The translations under genes were made by a program, and so were the position numbers. Shown piece by piece: positions 21,841 to 33,715 of a stretch of 64,000 nucleotides of DNA. The stretch is from assembly GCA_034401795.1 (NCBI GenBank), contig CM067369.1:133762850-133826849 (forward strand), given 5' to 3'. The notes beneath the pieces were generated by a model. The model ran no database searches, was not told the origin of the DNA, and was given only the letters and a program-made list of their open reading frames with translations. Source of the DNA: Chaetoderma sp. LZ-2023a. Lineage: Eukaryota; Mollusca; Caudofoveata; Chaetodermatida; Chaetodermatidae. Position 1 is the stretch's first letter. Each line of letters opens with the position of its first letter.

Positions 21841-23055
21841 TTAACCCTTTGGCCCTTGATCCACATAAACAGTTTAAATTTCAAAGAGAAAAAATATGTC
21901 AATTCGCGGGTCAAGAGGAAACCACCCCTTCCCACACACCCAGACAGTTGAATATGCAGATGGACCTCTTTCTGGTTAAGTTAGGTTAGGTTAAGTTGCT
22001 TCTGACCGCATGTTTACACCTCTATGATCAGATCTTCATCATCACAATGCGTATCTGAATCTGTGTATGTTGACTCCGTAAATTCCAATTGGATGTCCCA
22101 CGATGTCTCATACAACACCAGATCTAGACACAACTTTCACACATAATACAATAGAATGGAAATCTCAAAACAAAAACGATCCATTCAAGCTACAACACTC
22201 TAGAATAACACATACACGAACACACGTACACAGATTATGTGTCAAATTCCTACAAACATATTATTAAACAAATGTTCATTAATAAGTACTAAATGGAGTA
22301 ATTGGACCTCACTCATACATTAGTTACTGCACCTTGATGCGCCCGGCCACCACAGCAATTACCAGCAATTCATCATGAAGAACCACCTGTTAACAATATT
22401 GATATTACTGCTCTTGCCTTGCCTCTATACTCCGGTTTGACATATCGTCTACATTAAATAAAAGGTACTGCTGAATATTCTGGACCAAGTGGAATTTGTA
22501 GGAGAATTCTCTGTATAAGGCACCAATGTCTTCTATTCCAAATGTGTGCAGAAGATTACTTACGTCATAACCAAAACAGTTTGTTGCTAGAATCATGTTG
22601 GCCATTGTTATCTTTACTGTATCATTAACCATAATCATATTTAATTAAATTAATTTTATTATATTATATTTTATGTGAATGTCTGGCTCCTGGGTCTTAC
22701 AAACAACACGTCCCAAGGGTCATAGCTAAGCCACCAACAACTCTCGGTCAGGTGGCTTTTCTGAATATTCAGCGAGTGTGCAGCTTCTGTGTTAAAATCC
22801 CAGGCAAATTGGACCAGCACTCCTCAAGATATACACAGATCCAGAACGTGATCATATCTAAGAGCTCTAAGAAACCCAGCCATGACAGACACACTAAGAA
22901 ATAGACTCGCACACAGACTCACATGGTCACATTTACTCGCTTTCCTCTAGGTAAAGAAGGTGATAGACAATAATAATAATAATAATAATAATAATAGAAA
23001 CAGGATGAACTCCAGCCCCCTCCCACCCCACCCCCTTCATCCCCTAGCCCATTCC
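21841..23055. other. Mostly unassigned; one 77-codon minus-strand frame and an (AAT)n run
   Basis: 22,638–22,405 (minus) is an open frame of 77 codons that I do not recognise and that has no flanking splice or promoter support. (AAT)n lies at 22,968–22,995. TTAACCCTTTGG at 21,843 resembles the ends of MITE-like family 2. Confidence 0.3.
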
Positions 23056-23193
23056 AATGAGTGAAATATGTTACCCGCAGTATGAAAAACAATCAAAAAC
23101 AAGCGAACCATGTTTGTCAAATGTCTTGCCTTTTTTTTTTCTCTTTTCTTTTTTTATGTCAAATCCTATACTATTTGTCTGTAACTATGTATA

Positions 23194-24770
23194 CACCTGT
23201 GCAAAAGTTAAGCACCACCCTATTTTTACGCACATGCGAGGGTATATTCATGTGCTATGAAGAAAGCAATAGCATAAACATTTATGTACCCATCCATCTT
23301 AGTGCAAGAGGTAATAATGCAACTAGAGGAATGCTGATTATGATGGTGGGGAAACACCGTATGTTTTTGTTTGAACTTGAAAACGAGGCCTGAATATGGT
23401 TACGTTGACACAACTGACAACTATTGCCCTACAGTTGACACACGTGGCTAGATTGTCATTAATGGTGTCTGAAAACGAAGTTTAACATCTGTGCACGAGT
23501 TTGAGACTGTCATTATTAATACCGGGTATATCCACCTTGTGCCTGGATGACGGCCTGGACACGACGTCTCATGCTGGTCACCAACCGACTGATACGCCAT
23601 TGTGGTATTCGTTGCCATTCAAGATGGAGTGCGTCTGTTAATTCATGTAGGTTCTGCACAGGAGGATCCCTCCTTCTCACCATGTTTCCCAGAATGTCCC
23701 AGATATGCTCAATAGGGTTCATGTCAGGGCTCCTTGCTGGCCATGGTAGGGTTTCGATGGCATTCTGGTGGAGGTATTCATGCACAGCTCTAGCACGATG
23801 TGGTCGGGCGTTGTCATCCATGAATATAGGGTGGGTTCCAGGTGCATGATTTACAAAATGAGGGACCACAACTCTATCCAGTATGGAATCTTGATATCTT
23901 TGTCCATTTAGTGTTCCAGGTACAGTCAACAGATCCAGCTTACAATCAAATGAGATGCACCCCCATATCATAACGGAACCTCCACCAAATGGAACTTCTT
24001 CCATGATGTTACGTTGGTCGTACGCCGTGCGTCTGGACCTCCATACATGAGTTCAACCATCTGTGGCATGAAGCAGGAACCGACTTTCATCGGACCAGTG
24101 TACCCGTCTCCAGGATCTCATGTTCCAGTGTCTTCTTTCGTTGCACCACCTCAGACGCTCCTCTTTGTGGTGTGCAGTGAGACGAGGACGTCTGACAGGT
24201 CTCCTAGCTTTCATGCCAGCAGCATACAGTCTCCTTTTGACGGTAGACATTGACACTCTATTGCACGTTTCCCATTGCTGGCTGAGCACTCTGCTGTTGG
24301 TGAATGGAGATCTCCTAACAAGGCGTACTAGGGCTCGATCATCACGGGCAGTAGTCTTCTTCGGTCTTCCAGATCTAGGCAATCTCTCTGCATGACATAC
24401 CAGTGGTATGCATGCCTATAATTTGCCATTTCACACGATCACTTAACCTTCGTCTTGCCATAGCGGTTCACAATCAAGAGCTAATTCTCTCTGTACAAAT
24501 AAACCACGGTCATGAACACAAAATTCCTAATCTTGTCGCCTAAATCTGTATGCAATGTTCTACACTTCAAACTGGACTTTTACATAACTGAACACATGTG
24601 CTGTTTCCCGCCATGCACGGACATCAAGCGGCGTGAAGTCATGCATGCATGTGCATTTCGTACTTGGAATTATGTCAGCTAACGCGGGGACAAAAAGTAT
24701 GGCAGCCTAGTTGTACCATCATGTTTCTAAGTTCTATTGTTTTTGCTGGTGCTTAACTTTTGCACAGGTG
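23194..24770 (-). mobile_element. Tc1-like DNA transposon, 1,577 bp
   Basis: Perfect inverted terminal repeats of 24 bp start CACCTGTGCAAAAGTTAAGC at each end and are flanked by TA on both sides, the Tc1/mariner target duplication. It contains one transposase gene on the minus strand (24,461–23,516). Confidence 0.95.
23516..24461 (-). pseudogene. Tc1 transposase with N-terminal deletion and one stop
   Basis: ATG 24,461 starts ARRRLSDRVKWQIIG, the usual helix-turn-helix beginning. After REIA the frame breaks, and homology resumes at about 24,385 with PRSGRPKKTTARDDR, so part of the DNA-binding domain is missing. The catalytic core follows with the DD34E residues HWSDESRF, FMDDNARPH and DMNPIEHIWD. 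A single in-frame TGA lies at about 24,055, in a context where CGA would be expected (a CpG-type change). The catalytic residues are intact, but the protein cannot be made whole. Confidence 0.92.
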
Positions 24771-24954
24771 TATATAATATATTGTCATAATGCCCTATGT
24801 CTACTTATGTCAAATCATGTGTAATTTGTATGCTATTCTATGTCAGGGGTCCACAAGCTAATAGGCACAGCATCCAGTGGACTCCCTGTTATCATATTTG
24901 TAATTTGTAATATTTACCAAGCGAATAAGATCAAATCAAAAAAAAAATCGAAGT

Positions 24955-26430
24955 GTGTGCGATTGCGTGAAGGAGGCACAGTGCTTGGTGCCAAAAAACT
25001 TATATACAAGTGTTGTTAAAAATATATACACTGTACATGATTTTGACGTCTTATGGACCCGCCTGCGTCACCATCATTTTGAAGATTTCAATTGATAGTG
25101 CCGCTGCTGCATCCGATGGTAGTTTATTCCACAGAGGTATTGTTCATGGAATGAAGCTGAATTTGAAGATATCTACTGTTGAGTGGTATGATAAAAATTT
25201 GAGGCTGTGTGAATGATGTGTCTAGAGGTGGTATGTAGGCTGGTGGTACTGCGACTAGTTGGTATGTTATCTTGTATAGGGGTATATAGCTGTTGCTGGG
25301 ATATTCTGTGTTCTAGGGACTGACAGTTTAGTGGTCTTGTAAGGTCAGCTCCGCTTACTTGGTTTGCTTGCTCAGACCATTTGTATGGTTGTTGTAGGAC
25401 AAACCGAGCTGCTTTGTCTTGAACCTTTTCCATTTTATTGATGTTAGTTTTCATGTGCGGGTCCCATATTGGAGCACAATACTCTAAGACAGGGTGTACG
25501 AGTGTGTTGTAGGCATTTTGCTTGACTGACTGGGGACATCTGCGCATGTTTTTTGCAGGAAGTTTAGTGTCCTTGAGGCTTTACCGCTGATGTTGTTTAT
25601 GTGGTGGTTCCAGTTTAGCCTGCTGTCTAGCTCTATTCTGAGGTATGGGCCAACTGACGTTAATTTGTTGCCAAATATGGAATAGCTATATGGTATCTTA
25701 TTCCTGTTTGAGAATTGAAGGATGTGGCATTTGCCAACATTAAATTTCATTTGTCATGTGTCAGCCCAGGTGCAGAGTTTGTTTAGATCGCACTGGAGAT
25801 CTTCCTGATTGTTATTGTAGAGCAGGCAATCGTCTGCGAAGAGTCGAATTTGTGATTGTATTCCTGATAGCATGCCATTTATGAATATGAGGAACAATAC
25901 AGGGCCCAGCACCATAACTTGAGGAACCCCAGATGTGACAGGTGGGTATTCTGATATACAGCCATCAATCACTACCCGCTGTGACCTATTGCTAAGGAAG
26001 CTTCGTATCCAGTTGTTAAGGTTACCTCAAATGCCATAGTAGTCTAGTTTGTAGAGGAGCCGCTCATGTGGAAATTTGTCGATGGCTTTAGCGAAGTCTA
26101 AAACTGCTGAGTCTACTTGTTGTTTAGCATTGAGTGCTTTGGCTAGGTTGAAGGCTGTCATGGCTAGCTGCGATTCACAGGGGTGTTTGCTTCTGAACCC
26201 ATGTTGATCTTCATAGAGGATGTTATTTTCTTCTAAGGAGTCCATCATCTGACTTACTAGGATGTGTTCAATGATCTTGGCGGGAATTGATGTCAGAGAT
26301 ACTGGGAAGTAATTTTTGGGATCTGTACGGCTTCCCTTTTTGTAGATGGGTGAGATGTTCACTTTAACCCAGTCTGAGGGGACCGTTCCGCTGTCCAATG
26401 ATTGCTGGAATATGCCTGCTAAGATAGGCA
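24955..26430 (-). pseudogene. LINE-a: CR1/Jockey-group reverse transcriptase, 5' truncated
   Basis: Broken frames give, in order, FQQSLDSGTVPSDWVKVN, ISPIYKKGSR…YFPVSLTSIPAKIIEHI, EDQHGFRSKHPCESQL, a degenerate GVPQ…LGPVLFLIFING, the catalytic LFADDCLLY, then ASRTLNFLQK, LEYCAPIWDPHMK, ARFVLQQPYKWS and a 3' UTR near 24,960–25,050. It ends abruptly at the 5' LTR of the Gypsy-like element (26,431), so the endonuclease and N-terminal RT are lost. Related fragments lie at 18,788 and 20,086. Confidence 0.85.
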
Positions 26431-28173
26431 TGCTACTGACTAAACCTTTTCTATTCAGCTCGATAGGATAGGTTCAAAATGATTAGAGACACTTTCTTCA
26501 TTACATACTGTAATATATTCTTCTCTTCCGGCAGTGCGATAATCTAGCCCCGCACTCCGGTAAGACTCATAACTCCAAGATTGTGTCTCTCTTCATATTC
26601 CTCTTAGCCTTGTGGCGTCTTAATTCTTTGGACGTTCCTATCCGCACCATGGGCTGATCCGACTCTGGGAAACCATTGGGGTTTCCGAGCAGTGATGGCT
26701 ACGGTGCGGTATCACATACACGTTCCTGTGTATCTTCGGATACTTAGTAGATAGTACTCTAAGCCAATGTAGGAAAGCACTGCGAAAACATATGTATTAA
26801 TTATTATTATATTTACTGACAATCCTTCCGCACCGCAGTGCAAAACTGGCAACTTGTTTATAAACCTAACGACAGGTTACACGTTTAGTTCCATAGGACC
26901 CGGTGACGGGCGAGATACTTATGCTCACTGAATTCTGTTTAAATGTCTGGGCATGATATTTAGATCTGCCACGCCCTTACAGGAAGGACATTTACAGTGT
27001 GAATCCGTCTCTCTTACCCCCACCATAACGATAGGAGATATGGCCTAACAATGCTTCCGTGAAATGTAAACCATGTCCTGTAATGTTTCATGTGGTTGCA
27101 AGGCGGAATGTCCGGATTCTTACCCAGTTCGGAGAGCCCGCTAAGTAACTTGTATGAGCGCTGTCTGCAGTATTGGTGTCCTCGGGAATCTGTTCTACGT
27201 GACAGCCATGTCTAATAGCTAGGTAGTTATCGGCCTGTTGCGGCCTAAACTAATTCTTGTTCTGAAAACAACTAAACAAGTGATTAAGCAAAGCAGAAGG
27301 CCGCAAAAATAAAGCGGCAACTACTAACTCAGCATATTAGGAATCACATAAGATGGTGACGAAGGAATCCATTGGGAATCTTCCGCCTCGTCTTCGCGTA
27401 AAACAGTACGCACCCCTATAGTCATAATCTCACTAGGTATGGTCTTTTCTTACTACAGCATTTTTGTTTGGAATATTAGAGTGGGCCCATTTTTGCCTGC
27501 TACTCTTCTCCCGCTTTAAGCCATGGCAGCACCTTCCCGAGATGGAGGCCCGCGCAAGGCACTTGCCTCTCGCAAGGATTCAGCGATGACGGTCCATGCC
27601 AGGATAATACTCCTCACCCTAACTTGCACTAGGAGTAGTGCATGTGTGAGGCACATCACTTTTCGTCTGAGATATTCTTCTTCCTTTCAGCTTAGAGGTA
27701 TAATAACTTATATTAAGTTAAATGGCTATGTCTCGTGCACGGGAGCCTCCCTTGCGGGGATACCTCTGCGGACCTATGAGTCTGTGTGGTACCTCCAGGA
27801 GCCCCATGTTTAAAAGTTCATCTACCTGCCTCTATGTCTTGTATTTTCGTATGCTCTTATTGAAGTTTTATCTAGCATTTTTTAGGTAAACCCATTGTAT
27901 AGACTTAGGTCACCAAATCAAATCTTGTAAGTCCATAGATCACGAAATTGCTATGGACAGGCATACTGGTGACACAAACTCTTGGGATGAGACCGTTGTG
28001 TTCAATGTTCAGGGCAATAGTCGCACGGCCCCACCGGAACGATTGAGTTCTACCGGCCTTAGGAGTCGGTTTTTGTTTCCCGCTGGGCAGTCTCGTTCAG
28101 GGTCCGTCACCCCGAGACCGGATGCTAACCAGCGTCATCACTCGTCGTGCACTTACGGTGCAGCGAGTCGACA
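26431..28173 (+). repeat. 5' LTR of the Gypsy-type element
   Basis: Starts TGCTACTGACTAAACC and is collinear with 39,998–41,760. Both copies contain an open frame of 96 codons (27,523–27,813 here). The right boundary is uncertain by tens of bases: similarity to the 3' copy fades after GACATCG (28,184), and a candidate primer site begins at 28,216. Confidence 0.88.
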
Positions 28174-28215
28174 AAAGACATCGGAATGGCCCGACACCAT
28201 CCGGCGAGCTACAAG

Positions 28216-28238
28216 TGGTGCCCGATGTGCGGCTCGAA
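28216..28238 (+). promoter_or_regulatory. Candidate tRNA primer-binding site
   Basis: Begins TGGTGCCCGATGTGCGG. Its reverse complement ends CCA and has TTCGAGC exactly 5+7+1 bases before it, the spacing of a tRNA T-loop, T-stem and acceptor. It lies about 40 bases after the visible LTR similarity. The tRNA identity is not assigned. Confidence 0.4.
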
Positions 28239-29434
28239 GAACAACAGTAATAACGTGCATCGAACTCACGTCCGCACCATATAGTGAGCTCAGTTCAATA
28301 CCATCTCCATTGCCAGAGAGGGATAGGCTCCTCGAAAGGGTGATGGAAACAGGTGGCAGTGGGCTCGCGAGGGCCCGGGGACACATAAAGAATGATGGTA
28401 TAGTGCAGAGGAGATACTGAAGGCCTCCGTGTCTAACAAAGGATGAACTAACATCCTACTGTGGTACCGTCTAGTCAGCATATTGTTCGGGCTGCTAAGA
28501 TTTGTGGATCATCCAATCTCAGTAAGTGGACATGCATGGTACGTGGATGACAGTCCACACCCAGGGAATGCACGCCTCTGGTGGGTTGTCGTATGACTGC
28601 TGGAAGTGCCCTGCAAGCAAGGCCGGGGAAAACGGTCAAAATTTGTGTTCTGTTGGCAGATAGGTACGGATCAGACCGTCGTTTGCCCCTGAGTGTGAGC
28701 TCGGATGGTGGTCGCTATTGACTGGGTCGCCGGCGGTCGTCTTGATCATGTCAGTTCATCTGTGTAATCAAGATGGCTCAATGTACAGTCAGGCCATGGC
28801 AAGCGTTCGTGTTGCGAGTCATGTCAGAGGTCATGAAAAGTGATTCTTTGGGAAGCAGGAGGGTATGTGTGTGAGACGGTGTAACCTGTCACTTGCCGGA
28901 TGAGTGTAGCAGTCTGGCACACAGGTACCTGTGGGGTGGATGATCTGTCTAAGTACGACGAGAGAGACTGCTGTAACAGAGGAGGTGGCATCCCACACCA
29001 CATATACCCACATTTTTATCCCCCGCGGTGGGCAAGGAAGTAGCCTGTTCAGCAGACTCTCAGATCTGCACAGGGCCTCTCAGCTAAAATGACGTCAAAG
29101 AACGATCTACTCCCGATACGTCTAGCAGACATCACCTCCGTGGTACGGTCTTTGCGGGGCTATGGCCCCTTGCCAAGATGACCCTATTGGCACCCGGTAC
29201 TGTGTTCGCTCGGCTCGGGAGTCATCAGTGTGCATCTTGACTCTGTTCCAGATTCTGTTCCCCTGATTTGGACAGGTCTTTATCTCAGGCATATACGAAA
29301 AGGCACCTAGCCCAGGCTGCATCCTGTGTGGAGAACTGGGCGTCCGTCCGGCATGGCGGGGACAGTGAACCACACCAGGAAGGCCAAATGGTGCAAGTGC
29401 ACTTTGGTGCCCGTATCCTTCACCTGGCTCAACT
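28239..29434. other. Presumed gag 5' region, unrecognisable
   Basis: No frame here has recognisable gag similarity. Contains a TGACGTCA at 29,090 and the direct repeat at 28,945. The position between LTR and nucleocapsid implies decayed leader and gag. Confidence 0.35.
28945..29070 (+). repeat. Internal direct repeat, copy 1
   Basis: GAGAGACTGCTG, AACAGAGGAGGTGGC, GGTGGGCA, AGCCTGTTCAGCAGACTCTC and intervening bases recur in the same order at 33,590–33,715, bracketing gag-pol. Confidence 0.75.
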
Positions 29435-30142
29435 GTGGCTTTCACGCAGCAACGCTCAGTGACGAACCATCATCCACAGAAATCAGCTTGCACACCAACA
29501 CCAACATACACAGCTTCCAATATGTCCATGCCTACGTTGCCTCCCCCATCCGCAGCAAGGACATCCCCCTCTTTTTCCGTACACAACAACCCTTCTTTTC
29601 TTTGTAAAACGGAAGTAGTAGGTTGTAGTACCTCTGCTGAAACCACGTTTCTGAAAGCACCACGTCCCGCCACCAAGACACCGGATTTTCGGTGCCCTCT
29701 GATGGTATGCAGAACACCACCCCAATCAGCATCATCTTCCGCATCCATGGACAGTAGCGATTTGGGAGAGACGACTCATTCCGCCTCATGGATTCGTAAA
29801 CGGCGACATGGACGGAAGAATGCACGTCCATGAAAACCACGCTGCTTCTTTTGTGCTTCAACAAAACACCCTATGAAGCATTGTCAGAAATGGCTTGCAC
29901 AGGTAGAACTTATCTGTCATCCCATACGCGCCGCTGTCTATACTAATACTGCTCACACGGAAACAACAACAACGCCACCGCCATTGCTGCCCCAGCTCCG
30001 TCTTCACCGCAGCCTACACCCCAGCAGAGACGATGAACTGGCCCATTCCTCACTCAGCCACCTGCAACATTGCGAGAAGCAATACGGAGACAGTCGGAAT
30101 ATATACAGAGTGATGCTGTTTTCCCGCCACCATTGTGGATAG
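29435..30142 (+). pseudogene. Gag C-terminal region with CCHC zinc knuckle
   Basis: A Pro/Thr/Ser-rich stretch ends in a basic segment (RKRRHGRKNARP), then a TGA at 29,831. The same frame continues with CFFCASTKHPMKHC, an exact C-x2-C-x4-H-x4-C retroviral-type nucleocapsid knuckle that would bind the genomic RNA. It overlaps the start of the protease frame. The stop and the lack of an N-terminal part make it a pseudogene. Confidence 0.65.
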
Positions 30143-30681
30143 CATCATTGGAAACTCTTCCACAGGTTCATTGTAAAGTAATCTACAAATGTGCCTGTCT
30201 GTTTAGTGGCGTTTTTACAAGCGCCACTGTCAACACCGGAGGTTCTATTACCATTTTTAACCAGCGCTTGTATGAGAGCATCCCACCTCATAAAAAGCCC
30301 CCCCCCCCCCTTAAGCCTACAAACATTAACCTACAGACGGCTACGGGAGCAGATGTACCCGTGGCCGGTGTAGTTAATTTAGTTATACAGATAGAGGAAA
30401 TGCAATTCATTCAGAGAGTTGTCATCGCCTCCATTCATAACGACGCCCTACTTGGCTCTGATTTTCTCAGTGCCAGCGAAGCCATCATACACTGCAGACA
30501 ACAGGAACTCGACATACACGGCCGGCGAATACCTCTCGGACCCACATCATTGTTATACGATACGTGTGCAGTAATATTTTCAAGTACTGCCACGGTTGAG
30601 CCAGGACAGGAATGGATTGTATGGGCCACCGCACCACAGTTAGGAAGCAACACACACCACCATGCTGGAACCCGACCCTGA
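30070..30681 (+). pseudogene. Retropepsin-like protease, catalytic Asp replaced
   Basis: The aspartic-protease fold signature is visible: TATVNTGGSITIFNQ (where D-T/S-G is expected), then VNLVIQI, VVIASIHNDALLGSDFLSASE (the I-L-G-x-D-x-L element of Gypsy proteases). The catalytic aspartate codon is AAC (asparagine) at 30,232–30,234, so the enzyme would be inactive. It is in the same frame as the RT that follows, separated by stops. Confidence 0.8.
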
Positions 30682-30816
30682 TTACATGATCGCCTCACAA
30701 TGCGCAAGTCCCCAGATAATAGTAGACACTACGGATAAAGGGAATTACCCTTTTGAGCGTTCAATGGTACCGCAGATCCTATCACTCTGGAACCTGGAGT
30801 ACGCTGCGGCCATTTA

Positions 30817-31861
30817 GTGGACATAATTTCACTGGAAACACTTGCACTTTCTGATATGACACCACCGCTGACTGATTATTTACCCGAACATCTACATGAT
30901 TTATATCTACGTGCCACTATTGGATTACTGCCATCACAAAAACGCGAAATTCGGAAATTATTACATAAATATCGCGATAGTTTTTCCTCCGGAGATATGG
31001 ATCTCGGAGAGACTCATCTCGTACGACACTCCATCGATACAGGCAATAATCGCCCCATACTACAACTGGTACGACGTCTTCCCATTCACAAAGAAGCGGA
31101 AGCACACCAACAAGTAAATGACATGTTGCGAATGGGTATTATCGAACCCTCAGCTTCTCCATAGGCTAGCCCTATAGTGCTAGCAGGAAAAAAGGACGGA
31201 ACCTTCCGGTTTTGTATCGACTACCGCCGCCTTAATGATCTTAGCGTTAAAGGCGCTTATCCGTTACCACGGATAGATCAGGCCTTGGATTCCTTGTCTG
31301 GAGCCAAGTGGCTTTGTGCCCTTGATTTGGCTAGCGGTTACTGGCAAGCAGCCATGGATGAAGCTGATATGGAAAGGACGGCATTCGTTTGTAGAGACGC
31401 TTTTCCAATTCCGCAAAATGCCCTATGGCTTGTGCAACGCTCCCGGAACTTTTCAACGACTCATTGAGCAGGTATTAACCACACTGCAATGGGAAATCTG
31501 CCTCTGTTACATCGATGACGTCATAGTCTTCGGACCTTTGTTTGAGCAAACTTTAATTAATTTGGACAGCGTGCTTTCCCGCTTCCGCACGGCCAATTTG
31601 GAACTCAAACCAAAGAAATGTCATCTCTTCAGACAGAGTGTCGAGTTCTTGGGACACGTCATATCCGGTGATGGAGTGGCTACACAGCCATCAAACACTA
31701 AGGCAGTAGCAGGGTGGCCACGGCCCTCTTCAGTTACGGAGACACGGAGTTTTCTTGGTCTATGCCAGTACTATCGCCGTTATATCCGACATTTCAGCGA
31801 GATTGCTTCACCCCCTCTACCAGATCACCGAGAAAGATCGACCATGTTAGCGGACGAGTGA
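30817..31861 (+). pseudogene. Ty3/Gypsy reverse transcriptase, interrupted
   Basis: Conserved order: VRHSIDTG…, MLRMGIIEPSASP, TAG at 31,162–31,164 where tryptophan is usual, then IVLAGKKDG, FRFCIDYRRLND, YPLPRIDQALD, LDLASGYWQ. Near 31,400 the homologous reading shifts by one frame, giving LFQFRKMPYGLCNAPGTFQRL, the catalytic CYIDDVIVF, LKPKKCHLF, VEFLGHVIS and the thumb/connection FLGLCQYYRRYI. TGA at 31,859 ends the stretch. Confidence 0.93.
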
Positions 31862-33578
31862 GTGTGAAGGCTCCTTCAAGGCGCTGAAGGCACTCTTGAC
31901 GACCCGATTCTTGCTCGCCCTAATCCAAACCTCGATTTCATCTTAGACACTGATGCATCAGCTTTCGCTATCGGCGCAGTTCTATTGCAGGTCACTGAAG
32001 ACGGAACAGAGCAGGTATTGGGTTATGATTCGCGTACTCTGAATAAAACGGAGAAAAGATACGCAACCACCAAGCGAGAATTATTGGCGGTGGTCCATTT
32101 TGTCAAGAATTATAAACACTCCCTGTACGGGCGCCCTTTTACACTCCGTACAGACCATGCCTCACTACGGTGGCTCCGGAACCTAAAAAATCTGGAGGGC
32201 CAGGTGGCGAGATGGCAGGAATCCCTGCAGGCCTATAACTTTAACGTTGTTCATTGCCCCGGCAAATTGCATGGAAATGCTGACGCCCTTAGCAGAATTG
32301 GCGCAGAGGCTGAACACGAAGAGGCTGACACTGTGACACAGTCAACACAGCCATCTCCGGAGTTCCCCGAATTGAGGTGCGCAGCGTGGAATCCGGAGAA
32401 AATCGCACACCACCAAACAACAGACGTGAAGACACAAAATATATACGCATGGATTCAGGAGGGGGTACGTCCTCCTAAGGAATCGGTGACACCTTTGTCT
32501 CCCGTGGCTAAATATTATTACCAACGGTTCGAACAATGTCAACTAATAAATAACGTTTTGTACATTAATGACCATTTGGTGGTTCCGGAAAGTTATCGAG
32601 AGCTTATACTCCAACAACTACATGATAACGCCGGACATCTGGCCATGGAGAGAACCGTTGCCCGTATCAAACAGAGATTCCACTGGATCGGGATTCGCGA
32701 TAGTGTCAAGGCATGGGTTGCCAAATGTATTCCGTGCCAAAAACGCACTGTTGGACAACACCATATCGCACCATCTCAAATTAAGATTGTTGGTGCACCA
32801 TGGGAGCGAGTGGCTATCGACGTGCTCGGACCCTTGAATATGACGGATGATGGAAATAAATATACCCTCGTATTACAAGATTATTTTATGAAGTGGGTAG
32901 AAGCATTTGCTTTGCTGGACCAAGAGGCATCCACCGTAGTGGAGGTCTTGGCCAGCAATGTGTTCTGCCGCTTTGGTATGCCTTATGAACTGCACTTCGA
33001 TCAAGGAAGTAATTTTGAGAGCCGGCTCATATCAGAGCTCTGCAAGTTATTCGATATCGTCAAAACAAGGACAACTGCATACTACCCCCGGAGCGACGGG
33101 ATGGTAGAGAGATTCAACAGAACTCTCGTGGAGATGCTTACCAAGGAAACACGCCTTGATTGTAGAGATTGGGATCTATGGCCCCTGTATGTGCTAATGG
33201 CTTACCGCACATCGGAACATTCCAGCATGGGCTACACCCCTGCTAATGTTAGGGCATGAATTAGCCTTACCCCTGGACCTGGCCATGCCACGGATACCAG
33301 GGGAGAAAAACTCACCATCTCTCTATGTCGAACTCTTGTGGCAAAGGATAGAACAAGCCCATGAGCTAATGAGAAAAATATTATCCACTGCACATCGGCG
33401 GCAAAAGACATGGCACGACCGGAAAGTGCAGGGAGATCCATATGGAGCAGGAAGAATGGTTTGGGTACACGGTTCACGACGGTCTGCAAACGTGCCAAGT
33501 AAACTGAGTTACCAGTTACACACCAAGTTTGGACATCACCAGCCCAGTCCAATTCACACTCCACTCATCATCTGTTGA
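31862..33578 (+). pseudogene. RNase H and integrase of the Gypsy-type element
   Basis: After a short out-of-frame patch the frame resumes before RNase H (LDTDASAFAIGAVL, YATTKRELLAVV, LRTDHASLRWL, GNADALSR). Integrase follows with the zinc-binding HDNAGH…CIPCQ and an intact D,D,E core: AIDVLGP, HFDQGSNFES and DGMVERFNR. Near 33,246 a one-base shift moves the C-terminal part (LGHELALPLDL, HRRQKTWHDRKV) to another frame. This is the longest undamaged piece of the element (425 codons from 31,985). Confidence 0.93.
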
Positions 33579-33589
33579 CCGTCAATTTT

Positions 33590-33715
33590 CAGGTATGAGA
33601 GAGACTGCTGCAACAGAGGAGGTGGCTTCCTGCACCGCACTGACCAACATTACACCCCCCCCCCACCCCCGCGTGGTGGGCAGGGAAGCAGCCTGTTCAG
33701 CAGACTCTCGGCTCG
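33590..33715 (+). repeat. Internal direct repeat, copy 2
   Basis: Partner of 28,945–29,070, with an inserted run of cytosines (33,652–33,662). It lies just after the end of pol. Confidence 0.75.

Larger units (their letters stand above)
23056..24950 (+). repeat. LINE 3' end interrupted by a Tc1 element
   Basis: 24,771–24,950 ends with TATTTACCAAGCGAATAAGA and a poly(A) run, the usual 3' end of CR1/L2-like LINEs, reading on the plus strand. Its 5' continuation is before 23,193. The Tc1 element sits between, duplicating TA. Confidence 0.6.

Noticed and set aside
22405-22638. 77-codon minus-strand ORF as a host exon
   Set aside because: No recognised similarity, no consistent splice sites and no partner exons.
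27523-27813. LTR-encoded protein, since both LTRs have a 96-codon frame
   Set aside because: The shared frame follows from the LTR duplication. The two copies differ by scattered substitutions with many amino-acid changes, so no coding constraint is evident.
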